Origin: Candidatus Pelagibacter sp.
GTDB lineage: Bacteria; Pseudomonadota; Alphaproteobacteria; Pelagibacterales; Pelagibacteraceae
NCBI GenBank assembly: GCA_028226735.1
Contig: JAOIYV010000025.1
Coordinates: forward strand, 1-6,251
DNA length: 6,251 nt
Reading direction: 5' to 3'
Within the stretch, counting starts at the first letter, position 1. Every line of letters starts with the position of its first letter. Below are positions 1 through 5,484 of the stretch, in pieces. The position numbers and the translations under genes were made by a program. The notes under the pieces were generated by a model. The model was not told the origin of the DNA. It saw only the letters and a list, made by a program, of their open reading frames with translations, and made no database searches.

Positions 1-402
1 TGAGTCTCCAGTTATTCCATAAATTTTATTATTAAATGAGCTTAAATAATCTTTGATTATTTGAGGACTATCTCTTTCTGGATCAATACTTATAAAAAAA
101 ACTTTAAATTCTTTATTTTCATTTTCATTTAATTTTTCAATAACTTGATCAAGATTAGATAAAGTCATGGGACACACATCAGGACAATTTGTAAAACCAA
201 AAAAAATTGCAGTTAATGGTCCCTGAAAAGATTCTTCTGTTATAGATTCGTTATTTACATCTGTTAAGGTAAATACAGAGCCAGCATATGAAGCAATATT
301 ATCCTTTTTCTTTTCTTGTATTGAAAATACAATGGGTAGCATAATAAATAAAAAAATTAATAAACAACCGCCCAGTATAGTTATTGATGTCTTTAATTTC
401 AT
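1..402 (-). CDS. sco1: SCO1/SenC family copper chaperone, 5' part (gene cut by left edge)
   Basis: Membrane-anchored thioredoxin-fold protein of the SCO1/SenC/PrrC family, which delivers copper to, or reduces the cysteines of, the CuA site in oxidase subunit II on the periplasmic side. The reverse complement from the ATG at 402 gives 134 open codons running off the window. Residues about 6-27 form one hydrophobic anchor. The family signature FGFTNCPDVCPMTL lies at about 68-81, with the copper-binding pair C73 and C77 (CxxxC). The usual SIDPERDSP strand follows at 105-113. The family is normally about 200 residues, so roughly the last third is missing, including the distal copper-binding His. 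The start is the first ATG before the anchor; no clear Shine-Dalgarno precedes it. The gene is divergent from the subunit-III-like gene, 33 bp away. Its place beside an oxidase operon fits CuA assembly. The family call is secure; chaperone versus thiol-reductase role is not decided. Confidence 0.93.
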   Translation of the reverse strand, partial: MKLKTSITILGGCLLIFLFIMLPIVFSIQEKKKDNIASYAGSVFTLTDVNNESITEESFQGPLTAIFFGFTNCPDVCPMTLSNLDQVIEKLNENENKEFKVFFISIDPERDSPQIIKDYLSSFNNKIYGITGDS

Positions 403-435
403 ATTTTATGCTTTAATATATTATATATTATAATT
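403..435. promoter_or_regulatory. Short divergent spacer between sco1 and the subunit-III-like gene
   Basis: This 33-bp spacer is almost pure A/T and must hold the 5' signals of two divergent genes unless these extend into the coding regions. TATAAT is readable on the plus strand at 429-434, and its complement ATTATA at 420-425 and 427-432, so -10-like hexamers exist in both directions. No convincing -35 partner is visible. The plus-strand TATAAT abuts the ATG at 436, too close to serve that start. Neither gene has a visible Shine-Dalgarno, so short-leader or leaderless messages are possible. Such hexamers arise often by chance in DNA this AT-rich. Confidence 0.3.
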
Positions 436-1116
436 ATGTCTAAATTTTTTAAAAAGTTTTTTGGTACCTTGTCTGACAAGCCTTGGGAAAAAAAACAGAT
501 AGAAAATGATAATTACCATCAAGGCAAAACTTTTGATATATCACTTCAAACATCAGCAGTTATAGTTATCTTTGGTGTAAGTACTGTATTGTTTACATTG
601 GTTTTAACTGGATACCTTTACAGTATTCCTGTGAGTCAAGACACCAGGTATCTATTGAAACCAAATTTATTATGGTTGAATACGCTAATATTATTATTTG
701 TAACTTATTTTTTTAGTAAAATCACAAATGATTTTAAGAATTTCAAATTTAAAAAAATTAAAAGCAATTTACTTATTGTTGGTTTTTTAAGCTATATCTT
801 TTTATTTGGACAAATCTTTTTTTGGTTTCAGTTAATGGAAACTGGAAATTATGTTTCTACGAATAATTATTTTTCATCATTTTATATTTTTACTGCACTT
901 CATGGATTACATCTTTTAGGAGGCTTATTTTTTTGGGGAAAAATTTATTCTAAAGTTAGCAAACTCAGAACAGAGGATATCATAAATGAAAAAAAAAGTG
1001 TCGATGCGCTATCACTTTATTGGACCTTTTTATTAATTGTTTGGATAGTGTTTTTTTTAATTATGTATTTATTTAACGATGCAGTAATTGAGTGGTGTAA
1101 AGCTTTGCTTACCTAG
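436..1116 (+). CDS. Divergent cytochrome c oxidase subunit III-family protein
   Basis: A 226-residue integral membrane protein of the heme-copper oxidase subunit III superfamily. Five hydrophobic segments lie at about 38-60, 76-94, 110-130, 148-167 and 192-213, after a basic, hydrophilic N-terminus. The best family mark is FTALHGLHLLGG (152-163), matching FHGFHVSIG in the second subunit III at 4130-4840. The rest is degenerate. Where that protein has QVFEW with the conserved membrane Glu, this one has QIFFW (125-129). Where it has YWHFVDLVW, this one has YWTFLLIVW (195-203), losing the His and Asp. It may be an accessory subunit or a specialised second subunit III, as with CoxO and CoxP in coxMNOP clusters. 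The ATG at 436 is the only sensible start, since the next Met is deep in the protein. It converges on the 63-residue gene with a gap of 4 bp, and no terminator hairpin is visible between them. Family is fairly sure; function is inferred. Confidence 0.8.
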   Translation: MSKFFKKFFGTLSDKPWEKKQIENDNYHQGKTFDISLQTSAVIVIFGVSTVLFTLVLTGYLYSIPVSQDTRYLLKPNLLWLNTLILLFVTYFFSKITNDFKNFKFKKIKSNLLIVGFLSYIFLFGQIFFWFQLMETGNYVSTNNYFSSFYIFTALHGLHLLGGLFFWGKIYSKVSKLRTEDIINEKKSVDALSLYWTFLLIVWIVFFLIMYLFNDAVIEWCKALLT

Positions 1117-1120
1117 CCAA

Positions 1121-1312
1121 TTAAAGAAAAAAGATTAAAATAGTTCCTATTACAGAAATAAAAATTAACAAAATATTTACAGATCTTAAATATTTTTTCA
1201 TTTCAGGTTTTTTTTCTCCTTTGGAAAAATGTCCAGCACCAAAAGAAATTACTAAATAAAATAAAACAACCAAAAAAATAATAACTGCAAAAATTTCAAT
1301 TTTACCGAGCAT
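1121..1312 (-). CDS. Small twin-transmembrane protein (DUF2909/HIG1-like)
   Basis: A 63-residue protein with two predicted membrane helices (about 5-25 and 45-62) joined by a short, charged loop, KGEKKPEMKKYLRS (31-44). A basic loop followed by a second helix is reminiscent of the small twin-transmembrane proteins (DUF2909) and HIG1-domain proteins, which associate with cytochrome oxidase. From memory, some gammaproteobacterial cox loci carry a DUF2909 gene on the opposite strand just after subunit III, the same arrangement as here. It is read convergently with the subunit-III-like gene and divergently from coxB. A promoter-like sequence lies just upstream, so it may have its own very short-leader message. 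No Shine-Dalgarno is visible before the ATG at 1312. The two helices, charged loop and context argue for a real gene. The family assignment is a resemblance by eye and not proven. Confidence 0.62.
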   Translation of the reverse strand: MLGKIEIFAVIIFLVVLFYLVISFGAGHFSKGEKKPEMKKYLRSVNILLIFISVIGTILIFFL

Positions 1313-1321
1313 ATTTATTTC

Positions 1322-1351
1322 ATTATACCGTCTTTATCGCCATATTTACAA
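1322..1351 (-). promoter_or_regulatory. Putative sigma70-type promoter of the twin-transmembrane gene
   Basis: On the minus strand a perfect TATAAT (complement of 1322-1327) is preceded, across 18 bp, by TTGTAA (complement of 1346-1351), which matches four of six bases of the -35 consensus. Transcription would begin around 1314-1316, only a few bases before the ATG at 1312, giving a leaderless or nearly leaderless message. That fits the absence of a Shine-Dalgarno there. Spacing and -10 are good, but AT-rich DNA makes such matches cheap. Confidence 0.4.
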
Positions 1352-1399
1352 AAAAATTATTCTTTAGACTCTGAATGTATTTTTTTTTATAGTTAGTAA

Positions 1400-1410
1400 G
1401 GGTAACAATG
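1400..1410 (+). promoter_or_regulatory. Strong translation start signal, out of frame with coxB
   Basis: GGGTAAC (1400-1406) with an ATG at 1408 is an almost exact copy of the signal before ctaD (GGGTAAC at 2272-2278, ATG at 2280). In both, five bases separate the GGG from the ATG. Read from 1408, however, the frame encodes only MVKKCMQE and stops at TAA 1432-1434. The in-frame coxB ATG at 1419 lies 16 bases after the GGG, too far for normal use. Between the two ATGs is a run of seven A (1413-1419). One more A would join the two frames. Confidence 0.6.
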
Positions 1411-1418
1411 GTAAAAAA

Positions 1419-2261
1419 ATGCATGCAGGAATAATATTCTTAGCGGTAATTATTGGTTCAGTTTTGTTCCATATATTTACTCCATGGTGGTGGACAGACA
1501 TTGCCTCAAATTGGGGAGCAATGGATGATACGATTAATTTAACTTTTTGGATTGGTGGTGGTGTATTCGTTTTAGTTTGTTTGTTCATGGTCTATTGTAT
1601 TTTTAAATTTTCTTATAAAGAAGGTCGAAAAGTTGAATACAAACCTGAAGACCATAAATTAGAAAAAATTTTGACTATTGCAACTACGGTTGGAGTTATT
1701 GCCTTATTAGCACCAGGTCTTATTGTTTATAATAATTATATTAATACTCCAAAAAATGCACTGCAAGTTGAAGTGAATGCATGGCAATGGGGTTGGCAGT
1801 ATAGATTGCCGGGTGAAGATGGAATATTAGGTACAGCTCAAGTTGCTAAAATTACTGACGAAAATCCTTTTGGAATAAACTTGGATGATCCAAATGGAAA
1901 AGATGATATTTTAATTCAAGATGATGTGCTCCACTTAAAAACAAACAGACCAGTAAAAATTTTATTAAGATCATTAGATGTTCTGCATAATTACTATGTT
2001 CCACAGTTTAGAGCAAAAATGGATGCTATACCTGGAATCATTTCTTATTATTGGTTTGAACCAAATAAAATAGGAGAGTATGAAGTTTTATGCGCTGAAT
2101 ATTGTGGAGTAGGCCATTATGCTATGAGAGCAAAAGTTATAGTTGAAAGTGAAAACAATTATAAAAATTGGATTAAAGAACAAGAAACTTTTTCAGATTT
2201 AATTGCCAAATATGAAAACGATAGATTAAAAAAAATACTAATTGCTAAGAATAATGATTAA
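1419..2261 (+). CDS. coxB: Cytochrome c oxidase subunit II (CuA subunit)
   Basis: Accepts electrons from cytochrome c at the periplasmic CuA site and passes them to heme a in subunit I. The 280 residues show three hydrophobic stretches (about 3-20, 40-64, 83-105). The first serves as signal or anchor, and I see no typical cleavage site. A periplasmic cupredoxin domain follows. The aromatic entry patch WQWGW is at 122-126. CuA ligands are all present: H190 (LDVLHNYYVP), then C225, E227, C229, H233 and M236 in CAEYCGVGHYAM. The loop between carries many acidic residues (about 133-169), plausible for docking a basic cytochrome c. No fused cytochrome c domain (CxxCH) is present, so the donor is separate. 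It is first in the operon, 18 bp before ctaD. The start is odd: the good Shine-Dalgarno serves an ATG at 1408 in another frame. With one extra A the protein would begin MVKKMHAG, giving the basic N-terminus expected before an anchor. Function is certain; the start is not. Confidence 0.96.
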   Translation: MHAGIIFLAVIIGSVLFHIFTPWWWTDIASNWGAMDDTINLTFWIGGGVFVLVCLFMVYCIFKFSYKEGRKVEYKPEDHKLEKILTIATTVGVIALLAPGLIVYNNYINTPKNALQVEVNAWQWGWQYRLPGEDGILGTAQVAKITDENPFGINLDDPNGKDDILIQDDVLHLKTNRPVKILLRSLDVLHNYYVPQFRAKMDAIPGIISYYWFEPNKIGEYEVLCAEYCGVGHYAMRAKVIVESENNYKNWIKEQETFSDLIAKYENDRLKKILIAKNND

Positions 2262-2271
2262 ACAATGTAAA

Positions 2272-2282
2272 GGGTAACCATG
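2272..2282 (+). promoter_or_regulatory. Ribosome binding site and start of ctaD
   Basis: AAAGGGTAACCATG spans 2269-2282, ending at the start codon, in the 18-bp gap after coxB. The GGG to ATG spacing is five bases. It fixes the ctaD start at 2280 and repeats the signal found before coxB, which makes the coxB frame problem visible. The downstream genes have weaker signals overlapping the previous stop codons: TTAGGT at 4118-4123, TAGGAT at 4838-4843, and a better GGAGGA at 5177-5182. Confidence 0.7.
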
Positions 2283-4121
2283 TCAGACGAATATAACGAT
2301 CAAATCACCCCTCTAGAAGCGCAATCTTCAGAAACCATGTCAGGCTCTTCTGGTAACCCATCAAAGGATATTGATTATGTAAGACCTGCAGAAATTCCTG
2401 AACAGGATCTTTATCATGGCCATAGTTTTATTACCAAGTGGATTTTTTGTCAGGATGCAAAAGTTATTGGTATTCAATATTTTCTTACTGCAGTCTTTAC
2501 AGGAATAGTAGGTCTGATCCTTTCTTGGTTGATGCGTTTACAGTTAGGTTATCCAGAGCTAGTTCCATTTATTACAGCTGAGCATTATTACCAATTTGTA
2601 ACTATGCATGGAATGATAATGGTTGTTTATTTCTTAACAGCATTATTTTTAGGAGGGTTTGGTAACTATCTAATTCCCTTAATGGTTGGTGCAAGAGATA
2701 TGGTTTTTCCATATGTAAACATGATCAGTTTTTGGATGTTTTTTATTGCAGTGTGTGTTCTTATGGCAAGCTTTTTTGTTCCTGGTGGACCAACAGGTGC
2801 GGGATGGACACTTTATCCACCTCAAGCAATTTTACCAGGTACTCCCGGTTCAAATTTAGGAATTATTTTGATGCTTATTTCTTTATCTCTATTTGTAATT
2901 GGATTTACTATGGGTGGATTAAATTATATAATTACCATTTTACAAGCACGTACTAGAGGAATGACTTTAATGAGAATGCCCTTAACAATATGGGGAATTT
3001 TCACTGCAACAGCTTTAGCTATGTTAGCTTTTCCAGCATTATTGGTGAGTTGCATTATGATGACTCTTGATAAGATGCTTGGAACTAGCTTTTTTATGCC
3101 AGCAATTCTCCAAGCGGGAGAAGTGTTAAGTTATGGAGGAGGAAGTCCTGTTCTCTTTCAGCATTTGTTTTGGTTTTTTGGCCACCCTGAAGTTTATATA
3201 GTTGCCCTTCCTGCTTTTGGAATAGTTTCAGATTTAATATCAGTTCATGCTAGAAAAAATATTTTCGGCTATAGAATGATGGTTTGGGCTATTGTTGGTA
3301 TTGGAGCTTTAAGTTTCTTTGTTTGGGCTCACCATATGTACGTTAGTGGAATGAATCCTTGGTTTGGTTTTTTCTTTGCAACTACTACACTTATCATTGC
3401 AGTACCGACTGCATTAAAAGTTTATAATTGGATAATAACACTATTTAGAGCAAATATTAGAATGAACACTGTAATGCTTTTTTGCTTAGGTTTTATTGTA
3501 ACTTTTGTAAACGGAGGAATTACTGGAATTTTTTTAGGTAATGTTGCAGTAGATATTCCATTATCTGACACTTATTTTGTTATAGCTCATTTTCATATGG
3601 TTATGGGTATAGCACCACTAATGGTAATCATGGGTGCAGTTTATCATTGGTTTCCTTTAGTTACTGGCAGAATGTTGAGTGAAAAATTAGGTAAGTGGCA
3701 CTTTTGGTTTACATTCCTAGGCGCATATTCAATTTATTTTCCAATGCATTACTTGGGGTTTATTGGAGTACCAAGAAGATATTATGAAATGTATGACAGT
3801 CCTTATATGACCTCAGCCACTGGAATGAATGAATTTATAACTATCGCAGCTTTAATAGTTGGTTTTTCTCAGTTAATTTTTATTTACAATATTGTGACAA
3901 GTTTAAAAATTGGAAAACCAGCGGGCAAAAATCCCTGGAAAGCAAATTCTTTAGAATGGTTAACACCTGATGTACCACCAACACACGGTAATTGGGGAGA
4001 AAAATTACCAGTTATTCATAGATGGCCTTACGACTTTAATGTACCTGGAGCAAAAGAAGACTACATAACTCAAACAACGCCACCAAGTGAAGTTATTAAT
4101 GCAGAGGTAGAAAAAACTTAG
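2280..4121 (+). CDS. ctaD: Cytochrome c oxidase subunit I (aa3-type, A-family)
   Basis: Catalytic subunit that reduces O2 to water and pumps protons across the inner membrane. The 613 residues hold the standard 12-helix core. Heme a ligands are H110 and H439, the heme a3 ligand is H437, and CuB ligands are H302, H351 and H352, with the cross-linking Tyr Y306 in GHPEVYI. The D channel is intact (D140 in the ARDMVFP stretch, N129, N147, E304), as is the K channel (T377, K380). E304 in the GHPEV motif puts it in subtype A1. The heme propionate arginines R499 and R500 (GVPRRYY) are present. Compared with Rhodobacter sphaeroides subunit I as I recall it, numbering is offset by 8 before helix V and by 18 from helix VI on. 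That points to about 10 extra residues (275-285) in the loop before helix VI. An N-terminal hydrophilic extension of about 50 residues has no clear family counterpart. The gene lies between coxB (18 bp) and coxC (8 bp). Confidence 0.98.
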   Translation: MSDEYNDQITPLEAQSSETMSGSSGNPSKDIDYVRPAEIPEQDLYHGHSFITKWIFCQDAKVIGIQYFLTAVFTGIVGLILSWLMRLQLGYPELVPFITAEHYYQFVTMHGMIMVVYFLTALFLGGFGNYLIPLMVGARDMVFPYVNMISFWMFFIAVCVLMASFFVPGGPTGAGWTLYPPQAILPGTPGSNLGIILMLISLSLFVIGFTMGGLNYIITILQARTRGMTLMRMPLTIWGIFTATALAMLAFPALLVSCIMMTLDKMLGTSFFMPAILQAGEVLSYGGGSPVLFQHLFWFFGHPEVYIVALPAFGIVSDLISVHARKNIFGYRMMVWAIVGIGALSFFVWAHHMYVSGMNPWFGFFFATTTLIIAVPTALKVYNWIITLFRANIRMNTVMLFCLGFIVTFVNGGITGIFLGNVAVDIPLSDTYFVIAHFHMVMGIAPLMVIMGAVYHWFPLVTGRMLSEKLGKWHFWFTFLGAYSIYFPMHYLGFIGVPRRYYEMYDSPYMTSATGMNEFITIAALIVGFSQLIFIYNIVTSLKIGKPAGKNPWKANSLEWLTPDVPPTHGNWGEKLPVIHRWPYDFNVPGAKEDYITQTTPPSEVINAEVEKT

Positions 4122-4129
4122 GTAAAAAT

Positions 4130-4840
4130 ATGTCTGATGTAAAAATAGAAGGCTACGAACTTAAACCAGGGTTTAAAGGAATGGCCACAGATACTGGCTC
4201 TGATCAAACAATGTTTAAAGGTGTTCAATGGGGCAAAGTTATGATGTGGATTTTTTTACTCAGTGATACTTTTGTTTTTAGTTGTTTTTTAATCTCATAT
4301 ATGAAAGGAAGAGCCTCTACTGTAGTAGATTGGCCAAATACAAGTGAAGTTTTTTCGCTTCATGTAGGCAGTACACCAGTTCCATTATTATTAATTGCAA
4401 TAATGACATTCGTTCTGATTACAAGCAGTGGAACTATGGCTCTTGCTGTTAAATATGGCTACGAAAAAAATAGAAAAATGTGTGGATGGCTTATTTTAGC
4501 TACAGCTATTGGTGGCCTTACGTTTGTTGGAATGCAAGTATTTGAATGGTCAAAATTAATACACGAAGGTGTTAGACCTTGGGAAAATCCGTTTGGAGCA
4601 AAACAATTTGGTTCATACTTTTTTATGATTACAGGATTTCATGGATTTCATGTTTCAATTGGTGTGATCTTTCTTTTTATTTTTGCAAGAAAAGTTTTTA
4701 AAGGTGATTTTGATAATGGTAAACGAGGCTTTTTTACTACAATGAAATCAGATTATGTTGCAATAGAGATTTTAGGTCTTTATTGGCATTTTGTTGATTT
4801 AGTGTGGGTATTTATATTTGCCTTTTTTTACTTATGGTAG
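4130..4840 (+). CDS. coxC: Cytochrome c oxidase subunit III
   Basis: Non-catalytic core subunit that sits beside subunit I, stabilises the active site during turnover and helps feed the D channel. The 236 residues give five membrane segments (about 34-57, 83-107, 117-138, 161-187, 210-234). It is thus the short form lacking the first two helices of the seven-helix mitochondrial type, as in many bacterial homologues. Conserved marks are E139 in QVFEWSKLIHEG (the membrane Glu of the family), FHGFH at 170-174, and YWHFVDLVWVFIF at 218-230. All residues missing in the divergent paralogue at 436-1116 are present here, so this is the orthodox subunit III. Its start ATG lies 8 bp after ctaD, with TTAGGT overlapping the ctaD stop codon as a weak ribosome site. 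It is co-transcribed with coxB and ctaD by position. Confidence 0.96.
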   Translation: MSDVKIEGYELKPGFKGMATDTGSDQTMFKGVQWGKVMMWIFLLSDTFVFSCFLISYMKGRASTVVDWPNTSEVFSLHVGSTPVPLLLIAIMTFVLITSSGTMALAVKYGYEKNRKMCGWLILATAIGGLTFVGMQVFEWSKLIHEGVRPWENPFGAKQFGSYFFMITGFHGFHVSIGVIFLFIFARKVFKGDFDNGKRGFFTTMKSDYVAIEILGLYWHFVDLVWVFIFAFFYLW

Positions 4841-4849
4841 GATAAAATT

Positions 4850-5185
4850 ATGGAAGAAACACAAAACAAAGACCAAACATCGACTCAAAAGATAGGAATT
4901 TATCTTTGGATTTGGGGACTTTTATTTGTACTAAGTTTTTTTTCGTACATGGTTGATTGGTTTGCATTCCAAGGACTCTTGAGATGGTCTTTAATTCTAA
5001 TATTTATGTTTCTAAAAGCTGGTTTAATAATGGCTTTTTTTATGCACCTATTTTGGGAGCGATATGCTTTAGTGAATGTTCTTTTGTGGCCAATGACAGC
5101 AATAGTCTGTTTTATTATTCTTATGGCAGCTGAAGGGAAATATACTGTTTTTACAAGATTATTATATTTTATTACTGGAGGATAA
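4850..5185 (+). CDS. coxD: Cytochrome c oxidase subunit IV, bacterial type
   Basis: Small accessory membrane subunit of the prokaryotic cytochrome c oxidase subunit IV family (COX4_pro). The 111 residues carry three hydrophobic helices (about 15-34, 46-68, 76-94) after a hydrophilic, Gln/Thr-rich N-terminus facing the cytoplasm. The family signature is seen in LKAGLIMAFFMHLFWE (55-70), matching the usual KA..I..FFMHL pattern. It has no cofactor ligand role and is thought to stabilise the complex. The position right after coxC, with a 9-bp gap and TAGGAT bridging the coxC stop, is the normal place for this subunit in bacterial operons. The short, three-helix form separates it from the unrelated eukaryotic subunit IV. 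Confidence 0.9.
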   Translation: MEETQNKDQTSTQKIGIYLWIWGLLFVLSFFSYMVDWFAFQGLLRWSLILIFMFLKAGLIMAFFMHLFWERYALVNVLLWPMTAIVCFIILMAAEGKYTVFTRLLYFITGG

Positions 5186-5190
5186 ATTTT

Positions 5191-5454
5191 ATGACTGGAT
5201 ACACTGTACTTGCTGGAGCATTAATATTTTTTTTACTTTTTATTTACGCAACATGGTTTGGTACTCAATTAAAATTAGAGAAACAAGAAGACAAAGGACC
5301 TTCAATTAAAATTAACCCATATGACAATATGTCTCTTAGCAGAAGATTTATTGATAAAAAAAATAAACAAATTGGAATTTTTGATTTAGGAAATCATATT
5401 CTTATTATTGGAATGGTATTAATTTTAGTGTTTATTTTAATAAATGTAGAATAG
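5191..5454 (+). CDS. Unrecognised small two-helix membrane protein in the cox operon
   Basis: I do not recognise this 87-residue protein. It has a hydrophobic helix at each end (about 4-22 and 68-86). Between them is a polar, Lys/Asp-rich middle of some 45 residues with INPYDNMSLSRRF (41-53) as its most distinctive stretch. No Cys, His-pair or other metal-ligand pattern is present; there is one His (H69, in LGNHI). It has the best ribosome site of the operon's second half (GGAGGA, 5177-5182), overlapping the end of coxD. The gap to coxD is 5 bp, so it is surely co-transcribed and translated. By position it may be an extra oxidase subunit or assembly factor. Small oxidase-associated proteins of this kind are usually poorly conserved, so failure to recognise it does not mean novelty. 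Gene reality is well supported; function is guesswork. Confidence 0.75.
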   Translation: MTGYTVLAGALIFFLLFIYATWFGTQLKLEKQEDKGPSIKINPYDNMSLSRRFIDKKNKQIGIFDLGNHILIIGMVLILVFILINVE

Positions 5455-5457
5455 GCT

Positions 5458-5471
5458 TATCATATCTGATA
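5458..5471. repeat. Small inverted repeat before ctaB
   Basis: TATCA, a four-base loop, then TGATA form a perfect five-pair stem in the 30-bp gap between the 87-residue gene and ctaB. The gap shows no Shine-Dalgarno for the ctaB ATG at 5485. There is no U-run after the stem, so it is not an intrinsic terminator. It could be a weak message structure or a chance AT-rich palindrome. Confidence 0.3.
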
Positions 5472-5484
5472 GTCGTTATCCAAA

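Larger units (their letters stand above)
1313..1418. promoter_or_regulatory. Divergent spacer upstream of the main cox operon
   Basis: This 106-bp stretch separates the minus-strand small gene from coxB and must carry the promoter of the operon if that is not further upstream. It holds a minus-strand promoter-like sequence (1322-1351), a run of nine T (1380-1388), and a strong Shine-Dalgarno-like GGGTAAC (1400-1406). On the plus strand I see only TATAGT (1388-1393) as a -10-like hexamer. It has no good -35, and its start point would fall on the Shine-Dalgarno, so I do not assign a plus-strand promoter. No operator-like palindrome stands out. Confidence 0.4.

Noticed and set aside
1105..1140. 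Possible bidirectional terminator between the two converging genes
   Set aside because: The four-base gap and flanks show no stable stem. AAAGCTTT at 1098-1105 is a short palindrome within coding sequence without a loop or U-run.
1350..1388. A-run (1350-1356) followed by a T-run (1380-1388), looking like a terminator or hairpin
   Set aside because: The only possible stem is pure A:T with a loop of over 20 bases and no GC pairs. It is also not located after a gene end. Composition explains it.
1364..1588. 74-residue minus-strand open frame over the start of coxB
   Set aside because: It lies antisense to the conserved N-terminal part of coxB, and its product is a low-complexity, non-membrane sequence with no recognisable motif. 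It is a shadow of coxB.
1887..1924. EF-hand-like calcium loop in CoxB (DPNGKDDILIQD, residues 157-168)
   Set aside because: Acidic residues fall at loop positions 1, 3 (Asn), 7 and 12. Position 5 is Lys, the usual Gly at 6 is Asp, and no flanking E/F helices are evident. A cytochrome c docking or structural loop is more likely.
2732..2956. 74-residue plus-strand open frame inside ctaD
   Set aside because: It is an out-of-frame reading of helices III-IV of subunit I, rich in Cys, Ser and Tyr as expected from a frame-shifted membrane protein, with no ribosome site.
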